DNA of 44,938 bases from CAZIHO01 sp964538875 (GCA_964538875.1 CAZIHO010000013.1:1-44938), one strand, 5' to 3'; shown: positions 33,370 to 41,654, counted from the first letter of the stretch. The notes: generated by a model not told the origin, from the letters alone. Numbers and translations are program-made.

Positions 33370-33955
33370 AATGACCTGGGTGGCCGGCGTCGATGAGGCG
33401 GGCCGGGGTCCCCTGGCCGGGCCGGTGATGGCCGCCGCCGTCATACTCGATCCGGCGCGCCCCATTGCTGGACTGGCGGATTCCAAGCGCTTGACGCCCC
33501 GGGCGCGGCGGCACTTATCTGCCATCATCCAGGCCCAAGCCTGGGCCTGGGCGGTGGCGCGGGCGGAGGTGGAGGAAATCGAGCGCTGGAATATCCTGGG
33601 AGCAACCTTGCTGGCCATGAGCCGGGCGGTCCAGGGCCTTGGCCGGCGACCGGACCTAGTGCTGGTGGATGGCAATCGCTGCCCATCTTTGGATTGTCCG
33701 GTCCGGGCCTTGGTGGGGGGGGATATTTCCACTCCGGCGATCAGCGCCGCGTCCATTCTGGCCAAGGTAGCCCGGGACCAGGAAATGGAGCGTCTGGATC
33801 AACTCCACCCTGGGTATGGATTCGCCGTGCATAAGGGTTATCCCACCGCTGCCCACCTCCAAGCGCTGCATCTCCTGGGCGTGAGTGACGTGCATCGGCG
33901 CGGATTCGCGCCGGTCCGCCGGGTGCTGGAACGGCGGCCGGTCTCCCCGGAATAG
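33362..33955 (+). CDS. rnhB: ribonuclease HII
   Basis: Removes single ribonucleotides and RNA from RNA-DNA hybrids. The 197-residue product has the DEAGRGP motif with the first catalytic Asp and Glu near residue 11, LVDGNRCP with the conserved Asp near 103, and the C-terminal HKGYPTAAHLQAL. ATG at 33362 overlaps lpxB by eight bases; an alternative ATG at 33371 removes only three residues. Length matches E. coli (198). Confidence 0.96.
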   Translation: MTEMTWVAGVDEAGRGPLAGPVMAAAVILDPARPIAGLADSKRLTPRARRHLSAIIQAQAWAWAVARAEVEEIERWNILGATLLAMSRAVQGLGRRPDLVLVDGNRCPSLDCPVRALVGGDISTPAISAASILAKVARDQEMERLDQLHPGYGFAVHKGYPTAAHLQALHLLGVSDVHRRGFAPVRRVLERRPVSPE

Positions 33956-34050
33956 GCGCCGGCCCCGGAAATTTTGACGGTTTTTGCCAGTATATTTCGC
34001 AATTCCAACTTATTTTTGCCGCTACTCTGACCCAATAAAGAACCAAGGCC

Positions 34051-34482
34051 ATGACACTAACCGCCCCTCCGCACTTTTTTACCCAATCCGCCGTTATCCC
34101 CTATCGGATCCGGTTAAGAACCCGTACCCTTGAAATTTGTCTCATTACCAGCCGCAAAGGCACCAGTTGGATCATCCCAAAAGGGGTGGTGGAGCCTAAG
34201 ATGACGCCCCCCGCGTCGGCCCTCAAAGAAGCGTGGGAAGAGGCGGGTATCAAGGGGCGCGTGGTGGGTGGGGAGATCGGGAGCTATACCTATGAAAAAT
34301 GGGGCGGCGTCTGCACGGTCAGCATTTACCCCATGCGGGTAAAAACCGTGCTGCGTCATTGGCCTGAGAGTTACCGGGAACGGCGCTGGTTGCCGCTGGA
34401 GGAGGCCATCGCCAAGATCCGGGACAAGCAGGTGCGTCCCTATATGGAGAGCCTGCCGAGGCTAATCCGCCAGCCAATCTGA
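34051..34482 (+). CDS. Nudix-fold protein with degenerate Nudix box
   Basis: A 143-residue protein with the Nudix fold signature beginning WIIPKGVVEP. Compared with the consensus GX5EX7REUXEEXGU, G45, E60, E63, E64 and G66 are kept, but the first glutamate is M51 and the arginine is K59. The metal-binding EE pair remains, so some hydrolase activity is possible. The sequence KGTSWIIPKG resembles the diphosphoinositol-polyphosphate type branch. Substrate unknown. It begins 95 bp after rnhB with no clear promoter and is followed by an unrelated gene after 89 bp. Confidence 0.75.
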   Translation: MTLTAPPHFFTQSAVIPYRIRLRTRTLEICLITSRKGTSWIIPKGVVEPKMTPPASALKEAWEEAGIKGRVVGGEIGSYTYEKWGGVCTVSIYPMRVKTVLRHWPESYRERRWLPLEEAIAKIRDKQVRPYMESLPRLIRQPI

Positions 34483-34571
34483 GCGGTGCCTGGGTGGGGC
34501 CGGGGCTTGGTTTGCGGGCACTAGGGTCCTAGGGGCGACGGGGGTCGTCCGAAGGGAGAGGGAACAAAAAA

Positions 34572-35888
34572 GTGAACAGTCTTAAATCACCGGTCATCGG
34601 GGTGCTGTTGCTGGCGCTTAGCACTTATGCGGGCATCAAGGTCAAGCTTTATTTTGGCGTGCAGGATGCGATGGAATCCCTCATCCTGGTTGCATCGCCT
34701 TATGCCACGATCAAATACACCGGCATTACCTCCAGTTTGACGGGGTCCCTTGGGGTCCAGGGCGTGGAGATTCAAACCAAGGACGCGGTGGTTCCCGTCC
34801 GCATCGGCAGCGCTCAGCTCCGGGGGCCCGGTTTTGGTTTCATCTGGGGCTTGGCGCGGGGGAAAGCCTCCGGCGAGTTACCGGAATGGCTGGAACTGGC
34901 GTTCGAGGACCTGGATTTGCCCTATGTGGAAAATCTGGTGCCATCTCCAGACGCTCCGGTGTCGATCAAGGATTTGCTGTCGACGACCACCCAGCCAGAC
35001 GCCTGTAGCCTGGCCGGTATTTTTGGCGAGGGGGGTATGTATTCCCGGGATCGGTTCCCTTTGAGGATGGGAATACGGATTGGTTACCGCACCGGCGGCC
35101 AGGCGGGTCCGGCCCAGTTGTATGGCTATTATGGGTTGGCTGGTGGTGAATCCCTGTACATGGAATTCAATCTGTCCGGAATGCCCTCGCCCCAGTCCGC
35201 CATGCTGGGCAAGGTGCCCAATTTGGAACGCTATAGTTTTACCTTCCAGCCGGATGCGGCGCAGGTGAGCAGCGTCGTCAACAAGTGCGCGGAACGGGCT
35301 GGGGTGGCGCCGGCCAATTTCGTGGATAAGCTGATGGCGGGTTCAGATAAGGACTTCGCGGCGGCCTTCGGCGTGGTGCCGGGGACCGGGTTGCGCCAAG
35401 CGCTGCGGACCTACCTGCTGAGCCCCGCGCCAGTGCAGGTCACGGGGGCGCCCAATCTCGACTTGACCCGCCAGCCGTCCCTGCCCAACGATCCCAAACT
35501 CTTGGTTTCCCTGTTGCAACCCCGTGTCACGGTGGGAACGGAGACGATTCACGACCTGGGTTTTCGCGCTCCCCGTGCCGAGGAACCGGTGGTCAAACCA
35601 TCCTCGGCGGCGGATCAGACCCAGGCGGCACCCATACTGCGGCCCAAGCCCCGCTGGCTGGTCACGCCGGTGCAAGAATTGGTCTTACACTTACAAAAGG
35701 AAGTGAGAATCCAGTCGGCCAAGCATCCTAAGCCGGTGGAAGGACTGTTGGTAGCCATCGAGCGAGGTAAGGCCAGCGTCGAGCAACGGGTGGCCCAGGG
35801 CAAACTGACCACGCACGTCGGCCTAAAGGACATCGAGAAACTGGAAGTGCTGCGCTTGCCGAATGAAAAGGAAGGGGCGGCTCCTTAG
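34572..35888 (+). CDS. membrane-anchored protein of unknown function
   Basis: I do not recognise this 438-residue protein. It has one N-terminal hydrophobic segment (residues about 6-23, VIGVLLLALSTYAGI) and no obvious cleavage site, so it is probably anchored with its bulk in the periplasm. The sequence after the anchor is beta-strand-like and low in charge; a Pro-rich linker with AAPILRPKPRW at about residue 355 is followed by a more charged helical C-terminal part (VQELVLHLQKEVRIQ). Start: GTG at 34572 after AGGGAGAGGG. It is convergent with the operon that follows. Confidence 0.6.
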   Translation: MNSLKSPVIGVLLLALSTYAGIKVKLYFGVQDAMESLILVASPYATIKYTGITSSLTGSLGVQGVEIQTKDAVVPVRIGSAQLRGPGFGFIWGLARGKASGELPEWLELAFEDLDLPYVENLVPSPDAPVSIKDLLSTTTQPDACSLAGIFGEGGMYSRDRFPLRMGIRIGYRTGGQAGPAQLYGYYGLAGGESLYMEFNLSGMPSPQSAMLGKVPNLERYSFTFQPDAAQVSSVVNKCAERAGVAPANFVDKLMAGSDKDFAAAFGVVPGTGLRQALRTYLLSPAPVQVTGAPNLDLTRQPSLPNDPKLLVSLLQPRVTVGTETIHDLGFRAPRAEEPVVKPSSAADQTQAAPILRPKPRWLVTPVQELVLHLQKEVRIQSAKHPKPVEGLLVAIERGKASVEQRVAQGKLTTHVGLKDIEKLEVLRLPNEKEGAAP

Positions 35889-35896
35889 GCCCAGCG

Positions 35897-35920
35897 GCCG
35901 GGCTTCCGCTGGCGCCCGGC
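35897..35920. terminator. hairpin between convergent genes
   Basis: GCCGGGC (35897-35903) and GCCCGGC (35914-35920) form a perfect 7-bp stem with a 10-nt loop, in the 38-bp gap between the convergent 438-residue protein and the glycosyltransferase. No T-run on either strand, so termination is plausible by position only. Confidence 0.45.
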
Positions 35921-35926
35921 GGTTCG

Positions 35927-36907
35927 CTAGGTTGGCCTAGCCGGCGGTGTGCCGCCACAGCTGGCTTCGATGAAATAGGGTGGGCGTCCCTTGATCTCGT
36001 CGTAGATCTTGGCCAAGTAGGTGCCGATGATGCCCAGGCTGATCATGATGAAGCTGCCCAGAATCAGCAGGGTCAGGATGATGGTGGTGGCGCCGGACAC
36101 CGCCTGGCCGTGCCACCAGGTCCAGAGCACCTCGAAGCCCACTAGGATGCCGAATACCAGGGTGCTGAGCCCCAGCAGGGTGACCAATTGCAGGGGCGCG
36201 CTGGTGAAGGACACGATGGCGATGTTGGCCAGCCGCACCAGGGCCACCAGGCTCCAGCGGCCCGGCGTGTGGTCATGGCGTTCCGCCACCTTGAACTGGA
36301 CCTGGCTCTGACGAAAGCCCACCCAACTGGCTAGCCCCCGGTAAAACCGGCCCCGCTCTGGCAGAGAGCGGGTCAGGATATCTACCACCACCCGGTCGAG
36401 GAGCTTGAAATCCGACGCATCCTGTAGGTCGACGCCGCCCAGGCGGGACATGATGCCGTTGAAAATACTGGCCCGCGCCCGGCTCAGGGGACTGTCGATA
36501 GTCCGATCCTGCTTGACGCCATGCACCACCCGGGCTCCAGCGCGCCAGGTCTCCAGCATCTGAGGAATGATCTCTGGCGGATGTTGCAAATCCGCGTCCA
36601 GGGTCACCACGGCGGCGCCCTGGGCGGCCCGTAAGCCGGCCAGCAAAGCCGCTTCCTTGCCGAAGTTGCGGCTCAGCCGCAGACCCAGCAGTTGGGGGAA
36701 GCGGACGGTTAACTGGGTCAGGCGGTCGAAGGTCCCATCCCGGCTACCGTCATCCACCACGATCAATTGGTGACTGACCTGGGCCTGATTCAGGATGGCC
36801 TCAATGACGGTCAGGGTATGCTCGATACCTAGCGCCTCGTTGTGGGCGGGTATGACGACGCTGAGCAGGGGCGCGACGGCATCGTCCGGGGGGGCGGGCA
36901 GGGTCAT
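35927..36907 (-). CDS. polyprenyl-phosphate glycosyltransferase, GT2 DPM/ArnC type
   Basis: The 326-residue product has the GT2 fold with VVIPAHNEA, VVDDGSRDGTFD and LDADLQHPPEII (the DxD-type metal site), then two C-terminal membrane helices and the cytosolic tail AKIYDEIKGRPPYF typical of GtrB/ArnC/DPM1-like enzymes that load a sugar onto undecaprenyl phosphate. ATG at 36907 is chosen over 36931 because AGGAGG (36918-36913) lies five bases upstream of it. Third gene of a minus-strand operon after the deacetylase; sugar donor unknown. Confidence 0.9.
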   Translation of the reverse strand: MTLPAPPDDAVAPLLSVVIPAHNEALGIEHTLTVIEAILNQAQVSHQLIVVDDGSRDGTFDRLTQLTVRFPQLLGLRLSRNFGKEAALLAGLRAAQGAAVVTLDADLQHPPEIIPQMLETWRAGARVVHGVKQDRTIDSPLSRARASIFNGIMSRLGGVDLQDASDFKLLDRVVVDILTRSLPERGRFYRGLASWVGFRQSQVQFKVAERHDHTPGRWSLVALVRLANIAIVSFTSAPLQLVTLLGLSTLVFGILVGFEVLWTWWHGQAVSGATTIILTLLILGSFIMISLGIIGTYLAKIYDEIKGRPPYFIEASCGGTPPARPT

Positions 36908-36927
36908 GGATGCCTCCTGGCCAACAA

Positions 36928-37782
36928 TCATGGGTGGGAATCGGGGAGCAGATCCCGGTAACTCACCAGACGGATGCCCCGGTCATCCAGCAAGGACCGC
37001 AATTCGGCGCTTAATAATAGGCCAAGTTCCCCTTCCCAATCGTGATAGGCCCGGATATGGGGATCGAGGCGGTCCGCCACGCTGGTGGGGAAGCGGCCTG
37101 GGTGGCACATGAGTTCGTAGGTTTGGCCCGGACGCATACGAGCGCACAGGCGTTGCAGGTAATCCAGGTTGAGCCGGCCACTGGGCGCCAGGCCCACGAA
37201 CTGGGGTTCCCGGCCGGAGAAGTGATCGGCCTGGCTCCAATCCACCACGCTGATTGCCAGCGCGCGCGCCCAGCCCAACGGGTTGAACCCGCCCCATTCG
37301 GCTGTTACTCGACGTACCTGGTGGATGCCATATTTCCGGCCCAGGTCCAATACCGCCTGGCAGACACCGGGCAGCATGTGCAGGTGTTCGTGGGAATTTA
37401 AAAATCTAAGTTTTAGCCCATGGTCGAGGCAACGCTCGATCTGGGCGCCTAGTTCAGTGATCAAGGTCGCCAGGGGTAGGGCACCGGTCAAAATGCCCCG
37501 CGCCATCGGGCCCTTGCCAGGAAACTGACCGCCCCAGGGTTCCAGTAGGGCCGCGCAACCCGGACTGAGGGGGCGTCCGTGGCTTAAATTGAGGTGCACG
37601 CCCAGGTCCAGGGTTGGGACCTCGGCCAGGGCCGGCAAGGCCTGCTCCAGATAGGGACTGGTGGCCATGATGCCGGTAGCGCCCAGGGTGCCAACCCGGG
37701 CTGCGTCCAGAATGCCGGCGCTGACTTCCGGAAAATAGCCGTAGTCATCCGCGTTGATGAGCAGGCGGGGCGCATCGCTCAT
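36928..37782 (-). CDS. YdjC/ChbG/NaxD-family carbohydrate deacetylase
   Basis: The 284-residue product has the family metal-site motifs in order: INADDYG near residues 9-15, LGVHLNLSHG near 61-70, SHEHLHMLPG near 129-138, and ELMCHPGRF near 229-237. Members remove N-acetyl groups from sugars: ChbG from chitooligosaccharides, NaxD from undecaprenyl-phosphate-GalNAc in Francisella, HpnK in hopanoid synthesis. In this operon the NaxD-like role, acting on a lipid-linked amino sugar, is the most sensible reading. It overlaps the upstream membrane-protein gene by 4 bp (ATGA) and lies just ahead of the GT2 gene. Confidence 0.85.
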   Translation of the reverse strand: MSDAPRLLINADDYGYFPEVSAGILDAARVGTLGATGIMATSPYLEQALPALAEVPTLDLGVHLNLSHGRPLSPGCAALLEPWGGQFPGKGPMARGILTGALPLATLITELGAQIERCLDHGLKLRFLNSHEHLHMLPGVCQAVLDLGRKYGIHQVRRVTAEWGGFNPLGWARALAISVVDWSQADHFSGREPQFVGLAPSGRLNLDYLQRLCARMRPGQTYELMCHPGRFPTSVADRLDPHIRAYHDWEGELGLLLSAELRSLLDDRGIRLVSYRDLLPDSHP

Positions 37783-39176
37783 GGCAGGACCGGGTTAGGA
37801 TCATCGGTCTGGCGCCGGCCCAGGGTCACCGCCACCACCGCGAACACCGCGATCCAGGCGATGCGGCTCTGGTAGCGATGGTTGGGGTTGGACAGGGCGC
37901 CACAAATGAAGGCATTGCCGAGCAGCGCCAACCAGACCGTGATGATGAGCGCGGTGGCTAAGCCATCCCGATGGCGCCAGGCCCAAGGCAGAAGCACTAG
38001 CAATAGGACCTGGGCCCCTAGCAGAATGGGCACCTCAATCTGATTGATGGTGGCGAAGTCAATGCCCGACCGTTGCCGCGACGCCTTGAATTGGAGGTGT
38101 CCTTGGGGATAACGGGCTTCTAGGGAATCGAACATCATGTAGTAGTTATCCACCATGCCGTCGCCGGTTTGCAGCATGAAAAACTGGCGGACGGTGAGAT
38201 TGAGCGCGGAGCGAAGGTGTAGCCCAGGGTAGCGTTCCAGGCTGTCCTTCAGGATCTGGCGCGCCTCGGCGCGCAGCGCGTCCCAGCCGCCCAACTGAGT
38301 CGGAATATTATTTACGTCCCAGAGAAAGGAATTGGCAGTTTCAGGCAGCCGGTCCCGGAACGCGCACAGGCGGTATGCCTGGGGTTGGCGGGGACAGACA
38401 TCGTCGAGCAACTGCTGCGCAATGTCATCCTCCACCAAGCGCCCCAGCCACAGCAACTCGGATGGTTGGGTCAAGACCGCCTTGCCGAGAAAAACCCAGT
38501 GCAGGGCAAGGGTCAGGACGGCGGCGCCGGCCAGCGCCAGCAGGGGGAGTCCCAACTGGGGCCGCCCACCCAAATGGCGCTCGCCGATCCAGCGACCCAG
38601 CACCCACATAGAGAGGATCAGACCAGCCAGGACCCCAAAGTGGGACGTGTGCAACATGGCGCCCAGCAGCACCAGCAGGGTCAAGGCGGCCCGTCGCGCC
38701 AGCGCTAGGCGCCGGCCCCCAAACGCTAGGGATGCGAAGCCCAACACTACCAAGCCGGTGAAGGCGTCCGGCATGAGTTGCCCGGTAAACCAGGGCAGGC
38801 CGGTGACCAGGACCAGGAGCAAGGTCACCGGGAGCAAGGCCCCAGCAGGGGACCAGCGGGTAAAGACCGCCAAGCTTTCGTGCAGCAGGTAGGCGGCCAG
38901 CAGGGATTGCAGCCAAGCCACTATCCACGGGCTTCCGGCGATGCGGGCCAGTCCGGAGAACAGGGGGTAGGGGAGGGTGCGGTACTGGGGCAGAGTCCAG
39001 GTGAAGGGGACCTGAATGTAGTCTTTGCTATCCCAATACAAAAAAACAAATCCATTCCAGAGCGCAGGCACCATCAATAGACAGGTCGCTGCGGCAATGG
39101 TGACCAGGGTCAACCGCCCATTGGTACGACTCCGACCGACACTGAGGCTAGCAATGGCACCCGACCCAACCGACAT
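37779..39176 (-). CDS. polytopic membrane protein, GT-C-like transferase candidate
   Basis: The 465-residue protein has about ten predicted membrane helices (roughly 23-42, 85-106, 112-130, 135-155, 163-197, 212-233, and four after a periplasmic domain of about residues 235-385). The first outer loop contains YWDSKDY, a possible catalytic aspartate in the position of the D/E residues in GT-C sugar transferases such as ArnT and FlmK. The C-terminus has GNAFICGALSNPNHRYQSR. I cannot assign it by family with certainty; the GT-C idea is an inference from topology and context with a GT2 and a deacetylase. It starts the operon and overlaps the next gene by 4 bp. Confidence 0.55.
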   Translation of the reverse strand: MSVGSGAIASLSVGRSRTNGRLTLVTIAAATCLLMVPALWNGFVFLYWDSKDYIQVPFTWTLPQYRTLPYPLFSGLARIAGSPWIVAWLQSLLAAYLLHESLAVFTRWSPAGALLPVTLLLVLVTGLPWFTGQLMPDAFTGLVVLGFASLAFGGRRLALARRAALTLLVLLGAMLHTSHFGVLAGLILSMWVLGRWIGERHLGGRPQLGLPLLALAGAAVLTLALHWVFLGKAVLTQPSELLWLGRLVEDDIAQQLLDDVCPRQPQAYRLCAFRDRLPETANSFLWDVNNIPTQLGGWDALRAEARQILKDSLERYPGLHLRSALNLTVRQFFMLQTGDGMVDNYYMMFDSLEARYPQGHLQFKASRQRSGIDFATINQIEVPILLGAQVLLLVLLPWAWRHRDGLATALIITVWLALLGNAFICGALSNPNHRYQSRIAWIAVFAVVAVTLGRRQTDDPNPVLP

Positions 39177-39239
39177 CTAGCCCTCGTGACGATAAAGCGT
39201 GATTCCGGGCCATGAGTTTGGCTTCAGAATGGGGGAGGA

Positions 39240-39256
39240 ATAGGAATTCCTATAAT
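39240..39256. promoter_or_regulatory. 14-bp palindrome overlapping a -10 element
   Basis: ATAGGAATTCCTAT (39240-39253) is a perfect palindrome in the divergent gap between the amino-sugar operon and the DUF4239 gene. It overlaps TATAAT at 39251-39256 (plus strand). No good -35 is seen at the correct distance, so the promoter may need an activator. A palindrome on a -10 element is typical for a repressor or activator operator. Confidence 0.45.
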
Positions 39257-39380
39257 GTGAGCGGAAGTATCAGGATTTTCCAATCTTCCGTCAAGCCGCG
39301 CCCAGGCTTCCGTTCAGGTTGGCAAGCCATCCAGTTTCCGGCTAGCCTGCTCCCATGCTGACTTAAAAGGTGCTTCGGAC

Positions 39381-40172
39381 ATGTCCCTATCATCCCAATT
39401 GCTCATGATTCCCGGTTGGGCGTCCCTATTCCTCATTACCCTTGGAGGGGTTGGCTTATCGGTACTGGGGTTCTACTGGGTGCATCAGCGGGTGCCGGTG
39501 TCGGTGCGTTTGGTGCATAACGAAGTGGCTGGTTTCCTGTTCTCCGTGGTTGGCGTCATGTATGCGGTGCTATTGGCGTTTGTGATCCTGGTGGTGTGGG
39601 AACAATTCCACGAAACCCGCGCCAACACCCAGCAAGAAGCCAGCGCGGCCCTATCCCTCTATCGAGTTCTAGACGCCTATGCCGATTACGGGCAGCGGCC
39701 GGATCCCCGTCCACTGCTGGGGAATTATCTGGGGCAGGTCATTGCCGAGGAATTTCCCGCCATGGCGGCCATGCGGCCAGTCGAGCTGGCGTCCCTGCCC
39801 CTGGAACAACTTTGGAAGGCGGTGGGCCAACTGACCCCAGCGGACGTTCGTCAACAGACGGTGCATCAGGAGATGTTGAGTGGGCTCAAGGAATTGGAGC
39901 GTTTGCGGGTGCTGCGCTTGGGCGATGCCCAGGATGAGGTGCCCGGCGCCATCTGGTTCGCCCTGATTACCGGTGGCATTCTCACCGTGGCCTTTGCCTA
40001 TTTCCTCGGCACGGAAAACGTGCGCGCCCACGTGCTGATGATCGGTGTGCTGGCGGCCCTGATTAGTGTGGTGTTTTTCGTGGTGATCCAATTAGATCAT
40101 CCCTTCACCGGGATGTTGAGCATCGATCCGGATTCCTTTCGCCAGGTGGCGGTGCTGGTGGTTCGATCCTAG
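39381..40172 (+). CDS. DUF4239-like integral membrane protein
   Basis: The 263-residue product has four membrane helices: about 13-35, 48-72, 191-210 and 216-236. The signature NEVAGFLFSVVGVMYAVLLAFVIL followed by WEQF-x-ETRAN-x-QQEA, and DHPFTGML-SIDPDSF at the C-terminus, match DUF4239 (bestrophin-like) proteins as I know them. Biochemical function is unknown. It is divergent from the amino-sugar operon. Confidence 0.7.
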   Translation: MSLSSQLLMIPGWASLFLITLGGVGLSVLGFYWVHQRVPVSVRLVHNEVAGFLFSVVGVMYAVLLAFVILVVWEQFHETRANTQQEASAALSLYRVLDAYADYGQRPDPRPLLGNYLGQVIAEEFPAMAAMRPVELASLPLEQLWKAVGQLTPADVRQQTVHQEMLSGLKELERLRVLRLGDAQDEVPGAIWFALITGGILTVAFAYFLGTENVRAHVLMIGVLAALISVVFFVVIQLDHPFTGMLSIDPDSFRQVAVLVVRS

Positions 40173-40251
40173 TCCCCTTGCCGAGAGAAAAGCCCGTCAT
40201 CCGAGCCTGGATGCCCGATATCTTGGGCTGTCGTCCCGCAAAAAAACCAGC

Positions 40252-40257
40252 TATGAT
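40252..40257 (+). promoter_or_regulatory. possible -10 element upstream of the response regulator
   Basis: TATGAT at 40252-40257 is five of six to consensus, about 100 bp before the start of the response regulator gene, in a 184-bp gap. CTGTCG lies 18 bp upstream as a poor -35. Confidence 0.3.
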
Positions 40258-40356
40258 GGCGTAGGTGTTGCCCTACAAAATAATCGATTATCACCCAATA
40301 GGTTGGCCGTCGAGTCAGGGGTCTTACCGGATCCAGCGACTGGGAGAGTGGTATTG

Positions 40357-41007
40357 ATGAGCAAAATAAAAGTCATGCTGGTCGACGACCATAACCTAGT
40401 CAGGCTAGGGATTCGGGAACTCCTGGAAAAGGCTCCAGACATTGGCGTAGTCGGGGAGGCCAATAGCGGTGAGGCGGCGCTCAAAGTGGTGCGAGATCTG
40501 GATCCGGACGTGGTGTTGATGGATCTCAGCATGCCCAACGGCATGAACGGCATCGAAGCCACCCGCCGCATGGTGCGTCTGCTGCCGGACGTGAAGGTCA
40601 TCGCCTTGACGGTAATGGACGAAGAACCCTTTCCGACCCGTCTGCGGGACGCGGGCGCCAAGGGCTATATGACCAAGGGCGATGAACCGGAGGAAATGTT
40701 GGATGGAATCCGCCGGGTCTATCGGGGCGAGCCGTTCGTGGCATCGCGGGTCGCGGTGAAACAGGCTCTGTCGCGCTGGAACCAGGCTCCGGAATCTCGC
40801 TTGCAGAGTCTGTCCAAGCGGGAAGCCGAGGTGATGATGATGATCCTGGACGGGCGTAAGGCGGTGGAAATCGCGGAAATCCTGAGTCTCAGCACCAAGA
40901 CCGTGAGTACCTACCGGCAACGCATCTTCGAGAAACTGGCCGTCCACAATGATGTGGAACTTACCCTGTTTGCGTTGCGCCACGGTTTAATAAAGAACGT
41001 CGCTTGA
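40357..41007 (+). CDS. gacA: GacA/UvrY-type response regulator
   Basis: Two-component regulator, 216 residues. The receiver domain (about 1-120) has D10-D11, the phosphoacceptor D56 in LMDLSMP, T85 and K107. The LuxR-type HTH domain begins near residue 150 with LSKREAEVMMMILDGRKAVE and ends NDVELTLFALRHGLI; the pattern LSLSTKTVSTYRQRIFEKL is typical of the GacA/UvrY/SirA branch. In Pseudomonas and E. coli gacA/uvrY precedes uvrC and pgsA, as here. The start at 40357 follows GAGAG; the longer reading from 40303 adds no conserved residues. Confidence 0.92.
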   Translation: MSKIKVMLVDDHNLVRLGIRELLEKAPDIGVVGEANSGEAALKVVRDLDPDVVLMDLSMPNGMNGIEATRRMVRLLPDVKVIALTVMDEEPFPTRLRDAGAKGYMTKGDEPEEMLDGIRRVYRGEPFVASRVAVKQALSRWNQAPESRLQSLSKREAEVMMMILDGRKAVEIAEILSLSTKTVSTYRQRIFEKLAVHNDVELTLFALRHGLIKNVA

Positions 41008-41654
41008 TGCCGGTGGCCGGGTTCCAGCAGGATTGCCGCCGGTGCGCCCGGTTGGCCGGGTTTCTCGACCAAATCCGTCTCAGCCACCCCCATTACCATG
41101 CGGGTCCGGTCCCGCCGTTTGGGGACCCAGATCCCCGCCTGTTGATCGTGGGCCTGGCGCCGGGTTTACATGGCGCCAACGCCACCGGCCGCCCCTTCAC
41201 CGGCGATCACGCGGGAATTCTCCTGTATCAAAGCCTCTATCGATTTGGCTTCAGCGATCGCCCCGAGTCCCGCTCGGCGGATGACGGACTGCGCCTGACC
41301 GGCTGTCGCATCACCAACGCCGTGAAATGCGTGCCACCCCAGAACAAACCGGTCGGCGCCGAAATCCGCACCTGTAACTCCTATCTAGCGGAGGAGCTGC
41401 GCAGCCTGGCACGGGTCGAGGTGATTCTGGCCCTAGGATTGGTGGCCCACCAAGCGGTGTTACGGGCGCTGTCGGCACGGCTGGCCGAGTATCGCTTTGC
41501 CCACGGTGCCGAGTGGGCCTTGCCCGATGGGCGTACCCTGCTCGATTCCTATCATTGCAGCCGCTACAACACCCAGACCGGACGCTTGACCGAGGCCGCC
41601 TTCCATCAGGTTTTTGAGCGGGCGCGTAGGATTCTGGATCAGCCTGACCCTTGA
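41007..41654 (+). CDS. uracil-DNA glycosylase, family 5-like with Fe-S cluster
   Basis: Excises uracil and perhaps other deaminated bases from DNA. The 215-residue protein has cysteines C10, C13, C108 and C123 placed for a [4Fe-4S] cluster, motif 1 GLAPGLHGANATGRPFTGD starting near residue 47, and motif 2 DSYHCSRYNTQTGRLT near 177-192, all as in the UDG family 5 (UdgB) group, where a polar Asp/Asn in motif 1 is absent. It starts with a one-base TGATG overlap with gacA and its TGA overlaps the TTG of uvrC. Confidence 0.88.
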   Translation: MPVAGFQQDCRRCARLAGFLDQIRLSHPHYHAGPVPPFGDPDPRLLIVGLAPGLHGANATGRPFTGDHAGILLYQSLYRFGFSDRPESRSADDGLRLTGCRITNAVKCVPPQNKPVGAEIRTCNSYLAEELRSLARVEVILALGLVAHQAVLRALSARLAEYRFAHGAEWALPDGRTLLDSYHCSRYNTQTGRLTEAAFHQVFERARRILDQPDP

